From: Linum tenue
Lineage: Eukaryota > Streptophyta > Magnoliopsida > Malpighiales > Linaceae
DNA: 64,000 bases
Assembly: GCA_946122785.1 (NCBI GenBank)
Contig: CAMGYJ010000011.1
Location: forward strand, 11,160,001 to 11,224,000
Direction of reading: 5' to 3'
How positions within the stretch are numbered: the stretch's first letter is position 1; every line of letters starts with the position of its first letter. A model generated the notes under the pieces. That model was not told the DNA's origin, ran no database searches, and saw nothing but the letters and a program-made list of their open reading frames with translations. The position numbers and the translations under genes were made by a program. Shown here one piece after another: positions 22,538 through 33,890 of the stretch.

Positions 22538-23490
22538 TTACATGGGTGTGAAATACCTACGTAGGTGCATGGTGTTCCAGGTTTTTGACATGTCTTCACC
22601 GTCGGCATCTTCTAGCTTCACTGTGTTGGGACTGACAACTTCTCTTACCCTATATGGGCCTTCCCACTTGGGCGTAAACTTTTCGAGACCTTCTTCGGGG
22701 CGGAAATTTCGTCGAAGCACCCAATCCCCAACCTGGAGAGGCCGCTCTCTGACCTTAGAGTTGTAGTATCGAGCAACCCTTTCTTGGTTGGCAACCAGGC
22801 GTAGCCGAGCATCTTCTTGACGTTCTTCAGCAAGGTCGAGGTTGTGGATGAGCTCCTCATTGTTAGCTTCCGGGAGGAAGGCTTCAACCCGATATGACGA
22901 CAGTTCCATTTTGATAGGTAACACCGTGTCGGTTCCATAAGTGAGCGCGTACGGTGTATCTCCCGTGGTAGTCTTATAGGTGGTTCGGTGAGCCCACAGG
23001 ACATGAGGAAGTTCTTCCACCCAATTCCCTTTGGCGTCGTCTAGACGGGTTTTTAGTCCCCACAAAATATTTTTGTTGGCGGACTCCGCCTGACCGTTAG
23101 CCTGAGGGTAGGAGACAGATGCATACCGAAGGAGAATGCCATACTGGACACCGTACTTCTGGAGGTCTTGACTCTTGAATTGTGTACCTTGATCCAGCAC
23201 AATGGTGTGAGACTGAACCGACAGATGATGTGGGTCCATAGGAACTTCACGACCTGTTGGGTGGTCATGCCAGTCAAAGCATCGGCCTCTATCCATTTGG
23301 TGAAATAGTCGATAGCGACTATCAAATACTTTTTCCTCACTGGTGCCTCGGAGAAAGGACCGACGAAATCCTTTCCCCACTGAGCGAAAGGCCAAAGACT
23401 AAGGTTCCCTTGCATTGGTGCCGTGGGCGCACAGGGTACTCGGGCGGCTATTTGGCACTTGGTGCATACCTTAACATACTCTCGGGCATC
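22538..23490 (-). pseudogene. Tat integrase of element 2
   Basis: Catalytic residues are visible as D in VAIDYFTKWIEAD (about 23310), D in VLDQGTQF (about 23190) and E in ANGQAESANKN (about 23085). The conserved WVEELPHVLWAHRTTYKT block and the C-terminal GPYRVREVVSPNTVKLED follow. The frame changes near 23225 and again near 23415-23490 (zinc-binding region), so at least two frameshifts exist. The final residues are MHLRRYFTPM. Confidence 0.85.
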
Positions 23491-24450
23491 ATGTCGAATT
23501 GTTGGCCAGTAATATCCTTGACGGAGGAGTCTTTTCTAGAATACGCGGGCCTGCATGCATGGAGCATGTCCCCTGGTGAACTTCCCGGAGAGCAAAGTGG
23601 GCCTCGCGCGCACTAAGACACCGGAGATACGGGCCTGCGAAACTCTTTCGATACAGAGCGCCGTCGATCATAATGTATAAAGGTGCCCTACGCTTCAAGC
23701 GAACTGCCTCTTTATGGTCGGCCGGAAGGATGCCATGTTGGAGGTATTCAATCATTGGCGTGCGCCAGCCTCGGGGGAGTGGCAAAGTAGTTGTCTGAGA
23801 GCATAGCAAGGCGGGTCGTCGTTCAACAATGATATGTCTCTCGTCCAAAAAATCCCGCGCATTTGCCAGTTTGGAGAAGGCATCCGCATGAAGGTTTTCT
23901 TCTCGTGGAATGTGGATAATGCGAGCATCGATAAAGTTGGCCAAGGTCGCCCGCACGACATTGGCATAAGCCATGAGTGTCGGCTCCCGTGTTTCAAAAG
24001 TCCCATCCACCTGATTGACCACGAGTGCGGAGTCTAAGTGAACGATGAGACGTTGTGCCCCTAGTTCTTGTGCCATGGAGAGTCCCGCTAGTAAAGCTTC
24101 ATATTCCGCGGCATTGTTGGTTTTTGGGGATGTGAATCTCATAGCTAACTCATGAGCGACACCGAGGGGGCTTATTAGAAGAACCCCGACGCCTGCCCCG
24201 GACTTGTTGGAGGCACCATCGACGAACATCCCCCAAGTCTCCGTCGTTGGCGTAGGTTGACCACGAATACCCTCGGCTATAAAGTCGGCAAGCACCTGTG
24301 ACTTGATGGCCGTTCGGGGTAGGAAGGTGATGTCAAAATCACTCAACTCGATGGCCCAGTTGATCATGCGCCCAACAACATCCATTTTTTGTAGAAGGTG
24401 TCGAAGGGGTAGGTGCGTTAGGACGCAGATGGGGTGAGCTTGGAAGTAAG
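23489..24450 (-). pseudogene. Tat RNase H plus archaeal-type RNase H of element 2, 5' truncated
   Basis: The frame begins in mid-domain at YFQAHPICVLTHLPLRHLLQ next to the LTR junction. It continues with MDVVGRMINWAIELSDFDIT and then the second RNase H: MFVDGASNKSGAG (D), NNAAEYEALLAG (E), VHLDSALVVNQ (D) and ENLHADAFSKLA. The catalytic pattern is intact in this domain. RT and everything upstream are missing because of the deletion at about 24450. Confidence 0.85.
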
Positions 24451-24779
24451 TTTATAAGGTGTGTGGGATTGAGTAGTTTATAAGGTGTTTGCAGGAGGTG
24501 AGCTCGGGGGGTGAGAGTCACAGATTGCAGTGGGCGTTCTTAGGGTACCCGGTCTCTTGCCATACCTTTCACTAGAGTGAATGAGCTAATTATATAGTAA
24601 CTACCGGGGGGACAACGAGAGGACAGGTGTCGGCACCGGAGATTAAGGAAAGACACGTCACTGGACATGTGTCATCTAGGCCCATCTGCTCCCGCCACGT
24701 GGTTGTACACATGTCAACCATGTTTCTGCCTAAGAGGAACACTCTTGCCACATGCAAACTGATTGAGTAGAGGGCACCG

Positions 24780-25510
24780 GAACCAGCCGAGAGGAGAAGA
24801 CCCGGCGCCGGAACAATAGCGGGCCCGGGCGCCGAGCACCGGAAGAGAGGCGAAGGCCCGGCGCCGGGAGCCGGGGCAATAGCGGACCCGGGTGCCGGAG
24901 GAGGGCGGAGCCCGGGAGCCGAGGTCTAGGAATGATGACGGGCCCGAGCGCCGGGAACTGGACGAGAGGTGAAGGCCCACCACCGAGGGCCGGGGCAATG
25001 GTGGGCCCGTGTGGTTCCGAGAGGAGGGCGGAGCCCGGGAGCCAGGGTCCGGGAACGATGTCGGGCCCGGGAGCCAGGAGCCGGATGAGAGGTGAAGCCC
25101 CGCCGCCGGGAGCCGGGGCAATGTTGGGCCCGGGTCCGGGAACCATAACGACCTGCGCGCAGAGAGCCGGACGAGAGGTGAAGGCCCGCCGCCGGGAGTC
25201 GGTGCAATGGTGGGCCCGGGTGCCGGGAGGAGGGCGGAGGGCGGAGCCCGGGAGCCGGGGTCCGGGAACAATAACGGATTGGGCGCCGGGATCGGGACGA
25301 GAGGTGAAGGCCCGCCGTCGGGAGCGGGCAATGTTGGGCTTGTGTGCCGGGAGGAGGGCGGAGCCCGGGAGCCGGGGTTCGGGAACGATAACGGCCCGGG
25401 CACCTGGATCCGAACGAGAGGTGAAGGTCGGCCACCGGGAGCCGGGGCAATGGTGGGTCCGGGTGCCACGAAGAGGGCGGAGCCCGGGAGCCAGGCTTGG
25501 AGGAATGAAC
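24780..25510. repeat. GC-rich LTR minisatellite, long array
   Basis: About six imperfect units of roughly 120 bp. The phrase GAGAGGTGAAGGCCCGCC or a near variant recurs near 24845, 24964, 25085, 25170, 25289 and 25413; one interval is only about 85 bp. Minus-strand frames of up to 284 codons through the array are Pro/Arg/Ser-rich and not supported as genes. Confidence 0.82.
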
Positions 25511-25571
25511 TAATCTTGGGGCAATCGCGAGGCACTGTATGATTTAATGTTGGCGGGCCATGGCACAAATT

Positions 25572-26239
25572 TAGGGCTGCAAATGAGCCGAGCTGCTCGC
25601 GAGTGGCTCGGTGTTCGACTCGAGAAAAGCTCGTTCGAAACTCGACTCGTTAATAAACGAGTCGAACACGAGCTTACCTTTGTTCAGCTCGTGAAGCTCG
25701 CGAGCTAGCTGGACTCGGTGGCTTGTTGAGCTAAACTCGTGAGCTGGGTCGTTTAGAGCTCATGATATGTCTTGACATGTGGTTAGAGAGCCAACTCGAT
25801 TACCAAATTATGGACGAATCAATCTATATCTTATGATTTTAATTCATATGGTTGTTAAATTAAATATCTCACCATATATAAAGTTTAACACGTTGAGTTT
25901 ATGAGCAATATATCTTATTTTCTACTTTAAAAAGAAATTATGCATCATAAATTGCTTCGGTACTATGAAATAACATGATTTGGAGTAGTTAAAATTTATT
26001 AACTAAATGATATATGATACCAACAAAGTATAATATGAGATTAGCTAACAAAATAAATCATATGTATTATGATATACAAAATGAAGTATCAAATAAAAGT
26101 TAAAATTTTAATAAACAAGCTAGCTCGAGCTCGACTCGACTCGGCTCGTTAATAGCTGAGCTCGAGCTCGACTCGTTTATTAACGAGCCGAGATCAAGCT
26201 GGGGTAAAACTCGACTCGACTCGGCTATTTGCAGCCCTA
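25572..26239. mobile_element. Non-autonomous hAT element in the 5' LTR
   Basis: Starts TAGGGCTGCAAATGAGCC and ends ATTTGCAGCCCTA. The flanks read GGCACAAAT and GGCACAAT, an 8-bp duplication with one extra base. The other LTR has the uninterrupted site (GCCATGCCACAATTGGGTAC near 19674-19693). The subterminal regions are dense in GAGCTCG and CGACTCG words. Length about 668 bp, no transposase. Confidence 0.88.
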
Positions 26240-26403
26240 GGCACAATTGGGTACTAATTGGAGCTGGATGGGCCTGACCCATTACTTCACCGGAGAGAGT
26301 CGTGGGCTGAGCACGATTGTCAGCCTAGGTGCAATAATGCACTATTTGAGCAGATGGGTAGCTAGTGCTATAAAAATATTTTTACATTGGGTATATCATA
26401 AAA

Positions 26404-27905
26404 GGGTTAATACCTTGTTATGGCCTGAACTATGACCATGTAATCAACTTTGGCCAGTGGTTTGAGAAATTAACATCCTGGCCCGAACTATGCAGCATAT
26501 AGACAAAATTGGCCAGGAGCGTGGTTTGACCGTTTGTTTGGACGGTCAACACCGTTGACCGTTAGTCAACTGTCCAGGTCACTGCCATGTCAACATAAAA
26601 AAATTATAATTTCATTTTTCTTTTTATTTCATTTACAAAATTGAATAAATAAATAAAAAAACAAAAACAAAAACTTTTGGCCCACCCATCCCCACCTTAT
26701 CCCCTCACCTTCTTTCCTTTTCGATCAAACCCAAACAAACCCTATTCCATCTTCTTCCCCGATAACCCGCCGCCTCCATTCTCATTCGCTTCACATTTCA
26801 CTTCTGTCATTTTTTGTTGTTGTTTTTGTCTCGTGTCCTCTCTTTTCCGTTCCATTTCCTCTGCCTTTCTTCTCTGTGAAGATGAGTTTTTGCTAGTAGC
26901 AGCTGAAGAAGAAGAAGAAGACAGCGCCTTCGCATGGCGAGTCAACTCGGAGCTAAATCAACTCTGGGTCTCGCTATTTACCCGTAAGCTGGTCGTCAAG
27001 ATCGCCGTCTCTCTCGCTCTGCCAGGTTCCTTCACTTTGTCTTTTTTCCCACCCTTTTCCATTATTATGTCGTCTATCATTGTAATTGACAATTTCGGCG
27101 ACTTCCCCAATCTGTGGGTATCCATTCCCATGGCAGAAACACTGCCAATTTTGATGCTACCGTCTTGGGCGACCGAAAGTTAGGGTTTTATTTGATTTGT
27201 CTCCCTCCAAAATTGAGGAGTTTTGTGGTTTCAATTGAATTGGAGGCCTGTTCCGACTTAGGGTTTTTGCAATTGTCAATGATTCGGTGCATATTCGGAT
27301 TCGAGTTCGTCCAATTCTGTGGCGGAGTTGGTAATTTGTGAATTTTGCGTCGTCATTGATATGGTTAATGATGTAGGGAGTTTTCATCTTGACAGCATTT
27401 TGTATAAAGTTTTCATCTTGACAGCATTTTGTTTGACCTCGTGGAAATTCAGGTTCCGGCATCGGAGATTGCTTCACTTTGGTATGGAGAACGAGGCACC
27501 GGATGCTATGTATCTCGATAACCTGCATTTGAAGTCGGAGAGAATGGAGGCGGCGGAAGAAGATGGAATAGGATTTGTTTGGGTTTGATTGAAAAGGAAA
27601 GAAGGTGAGGGGATAAGGTGGGGATGGGTGGGCCAAAAGTTTTTGTTTTTGTTTTTTTTTAAATTATTCAATTTTGTAAATGAAATAAAAAAAATGAAAT
27701 TATAATTTTTTTATGTTGACATGGCAGTGACCTGGACAGTTGACTAACGGTCAACGGTGTTGACCGTCCAAACAAACGGTCAAACCACGCTCCAGGCCAA
27801 TTTTGTTTATATGCTGCATAGTTCGGGCGAGGATGTTAATTTCTCAAACCACTGACCAAAGTTGATTACATGGTCATAGTTCAGGTCATAACAAGGTATT
27901 AACCC
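26404..27905. mobile_element. Non-autonomous MULE with ~360-bp inverted repeats
   Basis: Starts GGGTTAATACC and ends GGTATTAACCC; the inverted match continues for about 350 bp on each side (to about 26760 and from about 27545). A perfect 9-bp duplication ATCATAAAA flanks it (26395-26403 and 27906-27914). Insertion was at the outer end of the Tat 5' LTR, so the MULE is younger. The centre (26760-27545) is moderately GC and contains the exon-like MASQLGAKSTLGLAIYP frame (about 26935) followed by GTAAGC. I do not recognise its source. Confidence 0.93.
27380..27437 (+). repeat. Short direct repeat inside the MULE
   Basis: GTTTTCATCTTGACAGCATT plus TTGT occurs at 27380 and again at 27409, 29 bp apart. 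Confidence 0.85.
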
Positions 27906-28230
27906 ATCATAAAAATATCTCACAAATCAATTGTGAGCACCATACCCGGTTGTTGACCTTCACCTCTTATTCCGCTCCATTTCGTTTCGCTACCTGTCAT
28001 CTCTCTTCGTTTCAACCAACGGAAAGACCCCTAATCATGTCATAAGCTTTATAGTAAGTTAGTTTGTTAGGCATTAAGCTCTATATTAAGCTTTTTACAC
28101 GTCAAATTTTTCAAGATTTAGGAAACCCTACTTTACCGGCCAATCGGCCGGAAATGCCGGATACTGGACCTAAAACAATAGGAGGTTTTAACGATAGGAA
28201 ACGGTTCAATCACAGTTTTAGTACAAAATA

Positions 28231-29681
28231 GGCAAAATTCACTTTCATAGCCATAACTTTGCACTTTGTGACAAATATAGCTAGATTCTGAGAAATACAC
28301 AGAAATAGCCCAAAATTTGAAAATGCGTTGACAGTAATAGCCATTTCCGTTATTAAATGTGACGCCGTCAGGGACGCCGTTAATTACATGTTTGCTTCGC
28401 TGACGTGGCCGAATTATGGACTCCACGTCGGCGCCAACAGGACTGAATTTGCCACCAAAGCGCCACGTCATCCGGAGGAGAGAGAATCATTTGGGGCAAT
28501 TAAACCTTCCAGATCTTCCAGCGACTTCTCCTCCATCTGATTTTCGATTTCATCTTCCTCCTCCCAGAAAAAGCCAGAATCGGCTTCCATCTTCCTCGCA
28601 GCGGCAGTGTCAATCCGGCGAAAACCCTCGACGCCGTGGACAAAGTAGCTTCTGCTCCAAAAACCATCACATCTCTTCCTACCATTTTCAGATCAAACCC
28701 TCCAAAAAGCATAGTCCCCTGTTCTGACCCTTTCTCGTTTCTATATTCTCAAACCTAATCCCAACGATAATGTCGAACACCTGATTTCGTCAAAGAAAAC
28801 CCATAATCAAAACCCCAAATTAACAATCATGTTTTCGTTGCCCATCCTCCCTATCTCCGCCTTTCCCGCAACAAAAATCCCAAAACCCATAAATCCCAAA
28901 CTCTCCAGATCGACCTTCATTCCTCTATCTGTGAGTCAGAGACAGAGGAGATGGCGAGAAAGCCAAGAAGCCCCAACGATGTCGTCGTTCGCAGTGGTGC
29001 TACCCAGATCCATTCAGCATCGTCGGAAGCCGCCACGCCGCACCAGAGCAGAGACAAATCCACAAATCAAAATCTGTCATGGCCAAGGCGAGAAGAGGAG
29101 GGAAGAGGACGAGCGGTTGTCTTCGCCTCCATGGAGATGATGCATGGCTATCTTTGTCGAAGCCGGAACAGAGGTGGAGAAGTGAATCGGGGAGACGAGC
29201 TGGGTCAGATTGAGGGGTGAATCGACGGATAGGTGGATTGGCGGATGAGTGTGTTCGTTGATTGAGTGTTGCCTTCGATCTGGAGTGATGGGGAGGGGGT
29301 TCAGGGAGAAGATCGGGACGGATCTAGGTTAGATGGAAAGAAGATATATTTTTTGTTTGAATAATTAGCTTCCAATTAGCTACAGCGGAGATGGAAAGAA
29401 GATGTGGGGGAGGGGTTTAAGCGTGCACGACTTTTCAATTTCCTTTTTTATTATTTTATTTTAAATATAATTATAATAATAACTAAATAAGAAAGAAAAC
29501 TTTTTCACCTGGAATTGATTTTAACGAAAAATAGCCACATCACTATAAAACGTTAGTACATTCAGCATATATGACGTTACCATTAAATTTATGGACGGAA
29601 TGACTATATCTGTGTATTTTTCAAAACTTGGCTATTATTGTCACAAAGTAGATAGTTATGACTATGCAAGTGTATTTTGCC
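28231..29681. mobile_element. Second long-TIR MULE
   Basis: The left end GGCAAAATTCACTTTCATAG and the inverse complement of the right end, GGCAAAATACACTTGCATAG, match for more than 100 bp with scattered differences. A perfect 9-bp duplication TACAAAATA flanks the element (28222-28230 and 29682-29690). The centre has plus-strand open stretches (28416-28727 and 28829-29220) rich in Pro/Ser/Arg. They may be pieces of a host gene picked up by the element, but no family is recognisable. Confidence 0.9.
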
Positions 29682-29690
29682 TACAAAATA

Positions 29691-30361
29691 CCTTACTGTT
29701 GACTTCTCCGGTATAACCTCTGTAACGGTTCCCTCAACCTTGAAATTTTTACGTGTTTAGCATTAGGCTCCATATTGAGTTGGAATAAACTTTACAGCAT
29801 GGAACTTGAAAGAGGCCAAGACAGGGATGACAGACTACACATGAATATTGGTAACTACTATTACCAAAATTTAATGATCATAACTAGTTAAAACTGCACC
29901 AGGCATCATGCGAATTGCGACATATTGCAACATGCTTTCTCCTTCCATCTTCCACAGTATCCATTCTCCCAAGCCACTACCAGCATTGAACTACAACGAA
30001 AAGCAATAGAGGAATTAGACTGATTAAACGCATGAACAATCCGGACTCGATAACATGATAACAAATATGATCTGTTACAGTTAAGACAAGCGAAGAGAGG
30101 GCATGATAAGCTTCAGAGCCTAATCCAATTCAAGCTGAGTAGTAAATAGTAATAGAAGATCAAGTCCCATTAGATTTGTCAAATGCTACACTTAGCAGAT
30201 AAACAGAGTATGGCGAAGATCAGAAAGTTTCTAGCAGATTGGTGGAGGGAGATGATTTAGAAGTTATGGTGCCGTGACCAGGTGACACAAAAGATTCATA
30301 TTGAGATATCACTATGAAGAAAGCCGAATTCAAAGCAAAGCAATACCTATAAGAATGAGCT
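29691..30361. other. 3' flank of the NOPCHAP1-like gene
   Basis: No open frame or repeat structure recognised. It presumably contains the 3' UTR of the minus-strand gene that ends at 30362. Confidence 0.45.
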
Positions 30362-32463
30362 TCAAAGCATCTCAATAATTTTAGGCTGCTTCTTTGGCCT
30401 CCTTTTGTTGACAATTCCAGTTGAACCACCTCTTCCGAGCTTGGATGCGTCATTTGGTGAAGTATCTTTGCTGATATTATCATTTCCCACACTACCCAGA
30501 TCATCAGCCCCTTCCCTATCACTTCCATCATCACTATCATCACTTGAATCTTCTGAGTCTGACTCACTGCTGCTGCTACCATCTAATGTTATCAATGGTA
30601 GGGCTCCAGCCAAGGCAGATTCAGCAGCAGCCACAGCTTTCTCATTGTGAAGCTCTGCTACACCTAGCATCAAATCCTAGAAAAAACAAGACACCAAAAT
30701 GATATCATTAAGATAAAAATTGATTTGATATAATCACGGACAAAGACAGATATCACATTACCATTTCAATAACTTCGGATTCATTTCCTGTGAGTGCTTC
30801 AATATCACAGTTCTCAGAACTATCCTACATATTTAACCACAAACAAGAAACGGGTTATTCTATTTGGAACTTCAGACGAGGTGGATCCCCAGCAATAAGT
30901 GAACAAACCTTGGGATCTGGTTGTTTTGCTATGAGTTCGAGTAGATCTTTAACTCTTCCTAGCACTGCATTACATGAAAATCAAAGGTACTGGGTGTTAA
31001 GTATCGGATAAGTGAGTCGAGTACAAGCCACTATTAGAAACTGTGACCATTCGTTACAGTTCCTGAATGTGTGACCCATTAATTTAACTTGAGAATTCAC
31101 ATCCTCGAAATCAAAATCAAAATAGATGCAAAACTATCAAACAATCTGAGATGCAAGAATAGGTAGTCCTTGTAATGCTGGGTGATCTGTCAATTAACTC
31201 TGAAGAAGAAACATTAACACAGTTACATATGAGATCATGTCTAGCAGTTCTCCGGTATGTTAAAGACTGAATAACACAAGAGAAGGACCATCACTTTCTT
31301 CGCCAACCTAAGAGCTGAATCTACATTACCAGACCTTTCACTACCTATATGGCTCTATTTTGAGTCCAGTAATATTCTGGAAACCGAACACTATCGTAAC
31401 AATATTTGTACAATGGTTAACAATTTCTTATATAAAGCTTCAACATTCAGCTAAAACACCAAGTTCATTAAACCCCAGTTTTCACCACTAGATTTCTTTT
31501 TATGAATGAAAACAAGGCATTATTCAAAGAGCAATACACCAGGACTGTATCACTAGAGTGATTATAGAGAAAAGACAGAAGAAAGCTAAAAAGGGGCTAA
31601 AAAAATACTTGAGACACCCTGCACGAAACAAACCAGAGCAAAAGAGAAAGAACATCAGGTTCTCCTAGCACCGAAATGCAAACTCTCATTGTTCCACCCC
31701 CATCACTTGTGGACATACATGATAACAAAAAATGCTAAACAGAAAAGTAGTTGCATGACAAAATCAGGCATATATTTGAGGAATGCAAGTGAATTTCAGC
31801 AAGCGATAGCACAACTCTACATGCCTTCCCGCGCAAGATGTAGCCTACAACATAATGGACCTTTCACAAACTTAATAAACTAACTTGATCCACCGCCAAA
31901 ACAACAGCATTCAGATTTCAGTTGTGCCCATTATCCAAGAATGATCAGTAAATAGAGATACCATAATCAAATGGAAGTTCAGCGTATGGACTTGGCTTTA
32001 CTTTTATATCACAGAAATCCCCACAATGGTACAGAAAACAAGCTGAAAGACTCATCCAGGAATAGCAATCCATAAGTCAAAACTGGCACAGCGGTAGTCA
32101 ACTCAAAACTGTGGTCTGTAGACAAATAAACAGAACAGCTGACATCGCAACAAGCCATAAACCGCAGAACTGAACCTTTCCATTCCTTTCCCTGATGACT
32201 CCGCTATCAATGAAACTGAATTCTAATAAAATGAAGCATTCAAAAGTAACGTTACCTTGGCTTTGAGGGACTGGAGCAGTCATGAGCTTCCCATCGGAAG
32301 GAGTTGTTTTAGGTAGAGAAATGCTCGAATCCTTCCCGCAGAAGAGAAGTGAAGACTCGAAAGCCGACCCGGCCGTGGCTGAATCCTCCTTTTCCAGCCG
32401 CAAAAGCTCCTTGCTCGCACTTCCTCCACGCCTTTCTTTCTTCCTTTTTCCTTGATCCTCCAT
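30362..32463 (-). CDS. NOPCHAP1-like (DUF4598) protein, 4 exons
   Basis: Exons: 32256-32463, 30909-30964, 30762-30824, 30362-30676; phases agree and give 213 residues. The basic start MEDQGKRKKERRGG leads to SSLLFCGKDSSISLPKT, then VLGRVKDLLELIAKQ from exon 2, then NESEVIEMDLMLGVAELHNE across exons 3-4. This combination, above all the EVIEMD-L-LGV core, matches the small eukaryotic family of NOPCHAP1 (human C12orf45), which helps load NOP58 onto the R2TP complex during box C/D snoRNP assembly. Residues about 130-185 are an acidic Ser/Asp run, then a basic tail (RRPKKQPKIIEML). Intron 1 is 1.3 kb. The role in plants is inferred from the family. Confidence 0.8.
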
Positions 32464-32934
32464 TCTTTTCTTCTCCTCGCTGCGTCACAGAGTTAGAGAC
32501 GAAAGCAGCAGTGGCAATTGGCAAAGCTCTTCCTCTTTTATTTTTGGTAGAACTAGAACCCTAGGCCCTTCCTTTCTTAAAGCAGCTGCCACGCGAAACT
32601 GTATTCCGCCGCGCAGGAGTTCTGAAATTAAAACAGAGGAAGCGAAGCGGCGCCATTGTCGTAAATATCTGACACTGCTGGAGCGCAAAATTGGGCCTCC
32701 GGGTTCAATAACTGCCCGGGACTAGATACTATAACAACACTCCTTGTGTTGTTATTGTAACAACATTAGTCTCCAACCAATAGGAAGCTAGGGTTGTGAT
32801 GACTTTTTATTAGATGAGTTGACCTAGTGTAAAATCAAAGCAGGGGTATAATTGTCATTATGAAAAATATGTTTAAATAATAAAAAAAATAAAAAAAATA
32901 TTTTTTTATTTTTTCGGCCCAAAATTTTGGTCGC

Positions 32935-33130
32935 CGGAATTCTGTCAACGGTCGCCGGAAAATGGTCGCCGGTCACCGGAATATGCTTTTCGTCGCCGGA
33001 ATATGCTAGCTTCTCATCGGAATATGCCACCGTCGCCGGAATATGCTTACCGGCGTCGGAATATGCTTACCGGCATCGGAATCTAGTCATCGGGGCCGGA
33101 ATATGCCTATCGGCGCCGGAATCTGGTAAC
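32935..33130 (+). repeat. 20-bp minisatellite
   Basis: Units of the form CGGAATATGCTTACCGGCGT, imperfect at the edges; several run head to tail between 33000 and 33130. Because 20 is not a multiple of 3 the reading frame rotates, so this is not coding. Confidence 0.8.
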
Positions 33131-33239
33131 TGACGGTCATCGGAGTTTGGTCAACGATTTTCGTTGACCGGTCAACGGTCTTCGCTGACCGGTCAACGGT
33201 CAAGACCACCGGATGTTATGGTCTGCATTGTGAGATTTA

Positions 33240-33890
33240 TGGTTTGGTTTCTCATATTTTCGTATGCCTTTTGTGGTTTGCTTTATCGTGTTTGTGGTTT
33301 GCATTGAGAAGTTTTTGGTTTGCTTTATCGTGTTTGTGCTTTGCATTGAGAAGTTTCTGGTTTGCTTTAAAAAACTTTGTGTTTTGCATTGAGGGGTTTC
33401 TGGTTTGTTTTAATATATTTGTGGTCTGCATTAGGACGTTTATGGTTTTTTTTTTCTGGTTTGATTTATTGTGTTTGTGGTTTGCATTAGGAGGTTTCTG
33501 GTTTGCTTTCGAAAATTTTGTGGTTTGCATTATGAGGTTTCTGGTTTGTTTTAGGAGATTTGTGGTATGCATTCGGAGGTTTCTGGTTTGCATTAAGAAG
33601 TTTCTGGTGTGCTTTCGAAACTTTTATGGTTTGCTTTGCGAGGTTTCTGGTTTGTTTTAATATATTTGTGGTCTGCATTAGGACGTTTCTGGTTTGCTTT
33701 ACCGTGTTTGTGGTTTGCATTAGGAGGTTTTTGGTGTGTTTTAGAAACAGTTGTGGTTTGTTTTGTGGTGTTTCTAGTATGTTTTAGGCAATTGATAGTC
33801 TGCATTAGCAGGTTTCTGGTATGCTTTCGAAATAATTGTGATATGCTTTTGTGATATTTGTGGTATGTTTTATAAGATTTATGGGGTGCA
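33240..33890 (+). repeat. 21-bp minisatellite, about 30 units
   Basis: Consensus near GTTTSTGGTTTGCWTTNRGNN, repeated about 30 times. Two variant classes tend to alternate (GTTTCTGGTTTGCTTT and TTTGTGGTTTGCATTAGG), giving a 42-bp higher order in places. Since 21 is three times seven, every frame repeats as a heptad. The plus strand gives hydrophobic heptads such as FWFALRS and the minus strand Asn/Lys/Gln-rich ones. Stop-free frames on both strands follow from the repeat. Confidence 0.9.

Larger units (their letters stand above)
17864..26398 (-). mobile_element. Tat-lineage gypsy element 2, deletion derivative with nested hAT insertions
   Basis: Two long GC-rich direct repeats (17864-19834 and about 24459-26398, excluding later insertions) flank integrase and RNase H on the minus strand and an antisense ORF on the plus strand, the same layout as element 1. 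The right (5') LTR joins directly to the middle of the RNase H frame (YFQAHPI at about 24430-24450). A single deletion therefore removed one edge of the 5' LTR, gag, protease and RT. Different hAT elements are nested in each LTR and in the antisense ORF. The left boundary at 17864 rests only on a TG end pairing TGAT with ATCA, and no matching 5-bp duplication is seen. Confidence 0.82.
24459..26398 (-). repeat. 5' LTR of Tat element 2, truncated
   Basis: Aligns with the 3' LTR from 17987 onward; about 123 bp of the inner edge, including the primer-binding side, is deleted. Its minus-strand TATA (complement of TATATAGTAA, about 24588-24600) corresponds to that of the other LTR. The outer edge ends GGGTATATCA at 26398. 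It carries its own hAT element and a longer minisatellite. Confidence 0.8.

Noticed and set aside
24714..25568. Minus-strand open frame of 284 codons, plus overlapping frames on both strands
   Set aside because: It reads through the GC-rich 120-bp LTR minisatellite. Open frames occur on both strands at once, the composition is Pro/Arg/Ser only, and there is no domain.
26677..27183. Plus-strand frame of 168 codons in the first MULE
   Set aside because: It starts inside the inverted repeat arm and no domain is recognisable; kept only as a possible capture to check.
33244..33805. Several open frames of 70-138 codons on both strands, membrane-protein-like on one strand
   Set aside because: Produced by the 21-bp repeat, whose period is a multiple of three; no unique sequence.
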